Below are positions 62,019 to 64,000 of a stretch of DNA of 64,000 nt, in pieces. The notes beneath the pieces are model-generated. The model was not told the DNA's origin. It made no database searches and saw only the letters and a list, made by a program, of their open reading frames with translations. Position numbers and translations under genes: made by a program. The DNA is from Eupeodes corollae (lineage: Eukaryota; Arthropoda; Insecta; Diptera; Syrphidae): contig NC_079147.1 of NCBI RefSeq assembly GCF_945859685.1, positions 195,035,174 through 195,099,173 on the forward strand. Direction: 5' to 3'. Numbering within the stretch: position 1 is the stretch's first letter; each line of letters starts with the position of its first letter.

Positions 62019-62449
62019 TTTCCGTTGATGGAAATATTTAAATCCTAAAGTATCCAGGGCGATAGCAATTTTGAACGACTTTTATTTCTTAAAATTGATA
62101 TTTTATTTGTTTGTGATTTTCCACAAGAAATTAACAATTCTCCAAAAAAATCATCCAACACACTAAACTTTAACTTTTTTGTTGATATCCGACAAAATTA
62201 AATCTATTTAAAAGCTATCATTAAATTTTTTTTTTCGAAAAATATCTAAAACCACCGAACGTTTAAAATATTTTGAAAATTTCACTCAATAATTTTTGTA
62301 ACAATTTTTTTTTGTTCAAAAAAAAAGACTTCGAAAGTTAACACATATCGACGAAAACGACTAAAAAAATAATATAACACGTTTATGCCACAAGACAATA
62401 TATTTTTTAAGTGTACACGTCCTTCTCACGGTAACTTTGCACAGTCAGT
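62019..62449 (-). other. dsf: probable dsf 5' UTR
   Basis: This is AT-rich sequence between the proposed initiator and the ATG, about 430 nt if unspliced. The 3' end reads CATCAACGGAAA just before the start codon. No alternative in-frame upstream receptor sequence is visible. A spliced leader cannot be excluded. Confidence 0.4.
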
Positions 62450-62451
62450 GA
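62416..62451 (-). promoter_or_regulatory. dsf: candidate dsf core promoter: Inr plus DPE
   Basis: On the minus strand TCACTG (A at 62449) resembles the fly initiator TCAGTY at 4 of 6 positions. Counting that A as +1, GGACGTG falls exactly at +28 to +34 (62422-62416), a full match to the DPE consensus RGWCGTG at its required spacing. No TATA box is evident about 30 bp upstream, as expected of DPE promoters. Developmental regulators in flies often use such promoters. The start site is inferred only. Confidence 0.45.
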
Positions 62452-64000
62452 CTCCGACACGACTTATCTTCCACTCGAAAATGTGGCTGCTTCTGCTTCT
62501 GCTGCTGATTCTGTTTCTGTTTCTGTTGGCTGGTTGGTTTCCCTGACATCCTTTTTGATAGATGATGACAAAACAACGATGACGATGACATTGATATGAA
62601 AAGTTCACTCCACTATATACGGTGATACGGTGTGCGGTGTTGATGAAGATGATGGTGATGGTGATGGTGATATACCATCTGCTCTGACTCTATAAAATGA
62701 AACACAAAAAAACCAAACCAACCCGACTCGACTCTATTCGACTCGACTAACCAACCAACCACCATACCAACCATCAAACCATATACACATCCAATTCCAC
62801 CCCCGGTTCTTATAACGATATAAATTCTGACATTGGCCACAGAATCTCACCCACCCTCCTATGCCTTATCCTGATGCCGCACACGCACAACAATCGCACA
62901 CCAAACAAAACCCAACTCTAGCTTTTGCCGAATAAAATGAAAAAACAAAAAGCCGGTAAAATTTGAAGAAAGAAAAAAAATTAGAATAAAAAAAAAACAA
63001 TTTTCCACCAGGGAATGAGAAAAAGGATGCGCTTCTTTTTCCTTTCTCTGGATAGGATGTTCGGCACTACCACTATACCACTTCTTTTAACAAGGTACGA
63101 GATACGTTCACGTTACTCTCAATCTCATTTTTGTGCTATGTTGCAGTGATGTCCTTGCTGGTGCTCTCGAGAGAAAGAGAAACAAAGTCAGGAAATATAG
63201 TACCAGTAAAAATAACGCCCATATACACACAGCACCCTATACAGTCTTTACGGAGAGAGCAACAACAAAAAAAATAGCATCCTTGATAGAAAACATCCCC
63301 CTCTATATTATTTCCTTCCTTCCTCTTCCTACCTATCTTCCTTGTGGCTTTCGACAAATTCACCACAAAATGTCAAGAATGACAAAGCTATGTATTTAAG
63401 TATAACACATGAACCACCCTCTACCCTCTATTATTCTACACACACACACTAACTCACATGATACACACATACATTTACCTTCCCCACACTAATACCTTTT
63501 TCGTTCAAAGTTGACTGCTGCAATGCGACTAGGATTTTTGTTTTTGTTTAGCAAAAAATCAACTTCTGGCAATGCTGTCTTTATAATTGCCTCCATTAAA
63601 CGATGACATAACACGATTTTTGTTTATTATTTTGACAGATATAAACCGTTATTAATGAATTTCAATGACAGCATCGTCATTTGAGGGTGAAAATGCCTTT
63701 AGAAGGGTTTTTAAAGGACTTGCCACCTTTGAAAAATTGGACTTTCCACCAAAAAGCTTTTAAAAAAAGTATTTCAAAGGGCGGGGATTTGCGAATGCGA
63801 AAGTAAAAAAAAATATAAAGACAAATCCCAGGATCAAGATACTTTAACGTCGTCGGTGGTCATATAAAAATGTGTGTGCATAAAAATGGCTGCGTGTGTA
63901 TCGCATGAGGGTTGATTTACTGACTCCGCAAATTGAAATGACTTAAAATCGTAAAAAGTGAGGTTGAGTTAAGACAAAAGGTACCTACATCAGAGAATCA
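62450..64000. other. dsf upstream region
   Basis: The region contains a GATGGT repeat (62641-62671), CT-, CA- and ACACAC-rich tracts (63430-63475) and short GAGAG stretches (63160-63182). No gene is visible; open frames are chance products of these repeats. Promoter-proximal control of dsf would be expected here. Confidence 0.4.
62641..62671 (+). repeat. (GATGGT)n microsatellite
   Basis: An imperfect GATGGT/GATGAT run just upstream of the proposed dsf promoter. Confidence 0.8.

Noticed and set aside
1..64000. CRISPR array or bacterial operon structure
   Set aside because: The DNA is eukaryotic: spliced gene, tRNA with internal promoter boxes, LINEs; the tandem repeats are unspaced units of a mobile element.

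Overview
The window is AT-rich intronic and intergenic DNA from an insect. The closest match I can recall for its one host gene is the Drosophila nuclear receptor dissatisfaction (dsf, NR2E group), and the mobile elements (LOA-type LINE, mariner, Tc1, hAT, Harbinger, DINE-1-like repeats) also fit a fly (Diptera, probably Brachycera). The species cannot be named from sequence alone.

One host protein gene spans almost the whole window on the minus strand. I assembled it from five coding exons with good splice sites and a consistent reading frame: 62009-62018, 45056-45136, 38241-38402, 3987-4897 and 3439-3924. They give 549 codons: start, a two-finger nuclear-receptor DNA-binding domain with P-box CDGCS, a low-complexity hinge (His9, Pro6, Asn8) and a ligand-binding domain. 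A plausible TATA-less core promoter (initiator-like TCACTG with GGACGTG at +28 to +34) lies about 430 bp upstream of the ATG.

The four introns are about 16.9 kb, 6.7 kb, 33.3 kb and 62 bp. The long ones are crowded with mobile DNA. Intron 3 (4898-38240) holds mariner, Tc1, hAT, MITE and LINE debris. It also holds a tRNA-Thr(UGU) gene split by a 5'-truncated LINE whose ORF2 is intact (1086 codons) and which is flanked by a 17-bp target duplication lying inside the tRNA. Intron 2 holds a ZBED-type hAT relic, an internally deleted LOA LINE and a long tandem-repeat-bearing element ending 52 bp from exon 2. Intron 1 holds a second copy of that element, an old LINE, a small Harbinger deletion derivative and a full-length LOA LINE (53741-59367) bounded by 13-bp target duplications.

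Left of the gene (1-2.3 kb) are an hAT C-terminal fragment and two LINE fragments. Right of the gene (62.45-64 kb) is upstream DNA with simple repeats and no gene I can recognise. The most unusual items are the LINE inside the tRNA gene, the Helentron/DINE-like family with matched 11-bp termini and a 3' hairpin, a 2A-like motif inside the LOA ORF1, a relic of an uncharacterised arthropod multicopy protein family at 9.1-9.8 kb, and an unexplained fourfold CGTCAGTCC motif at 60.5-61.1 kb.
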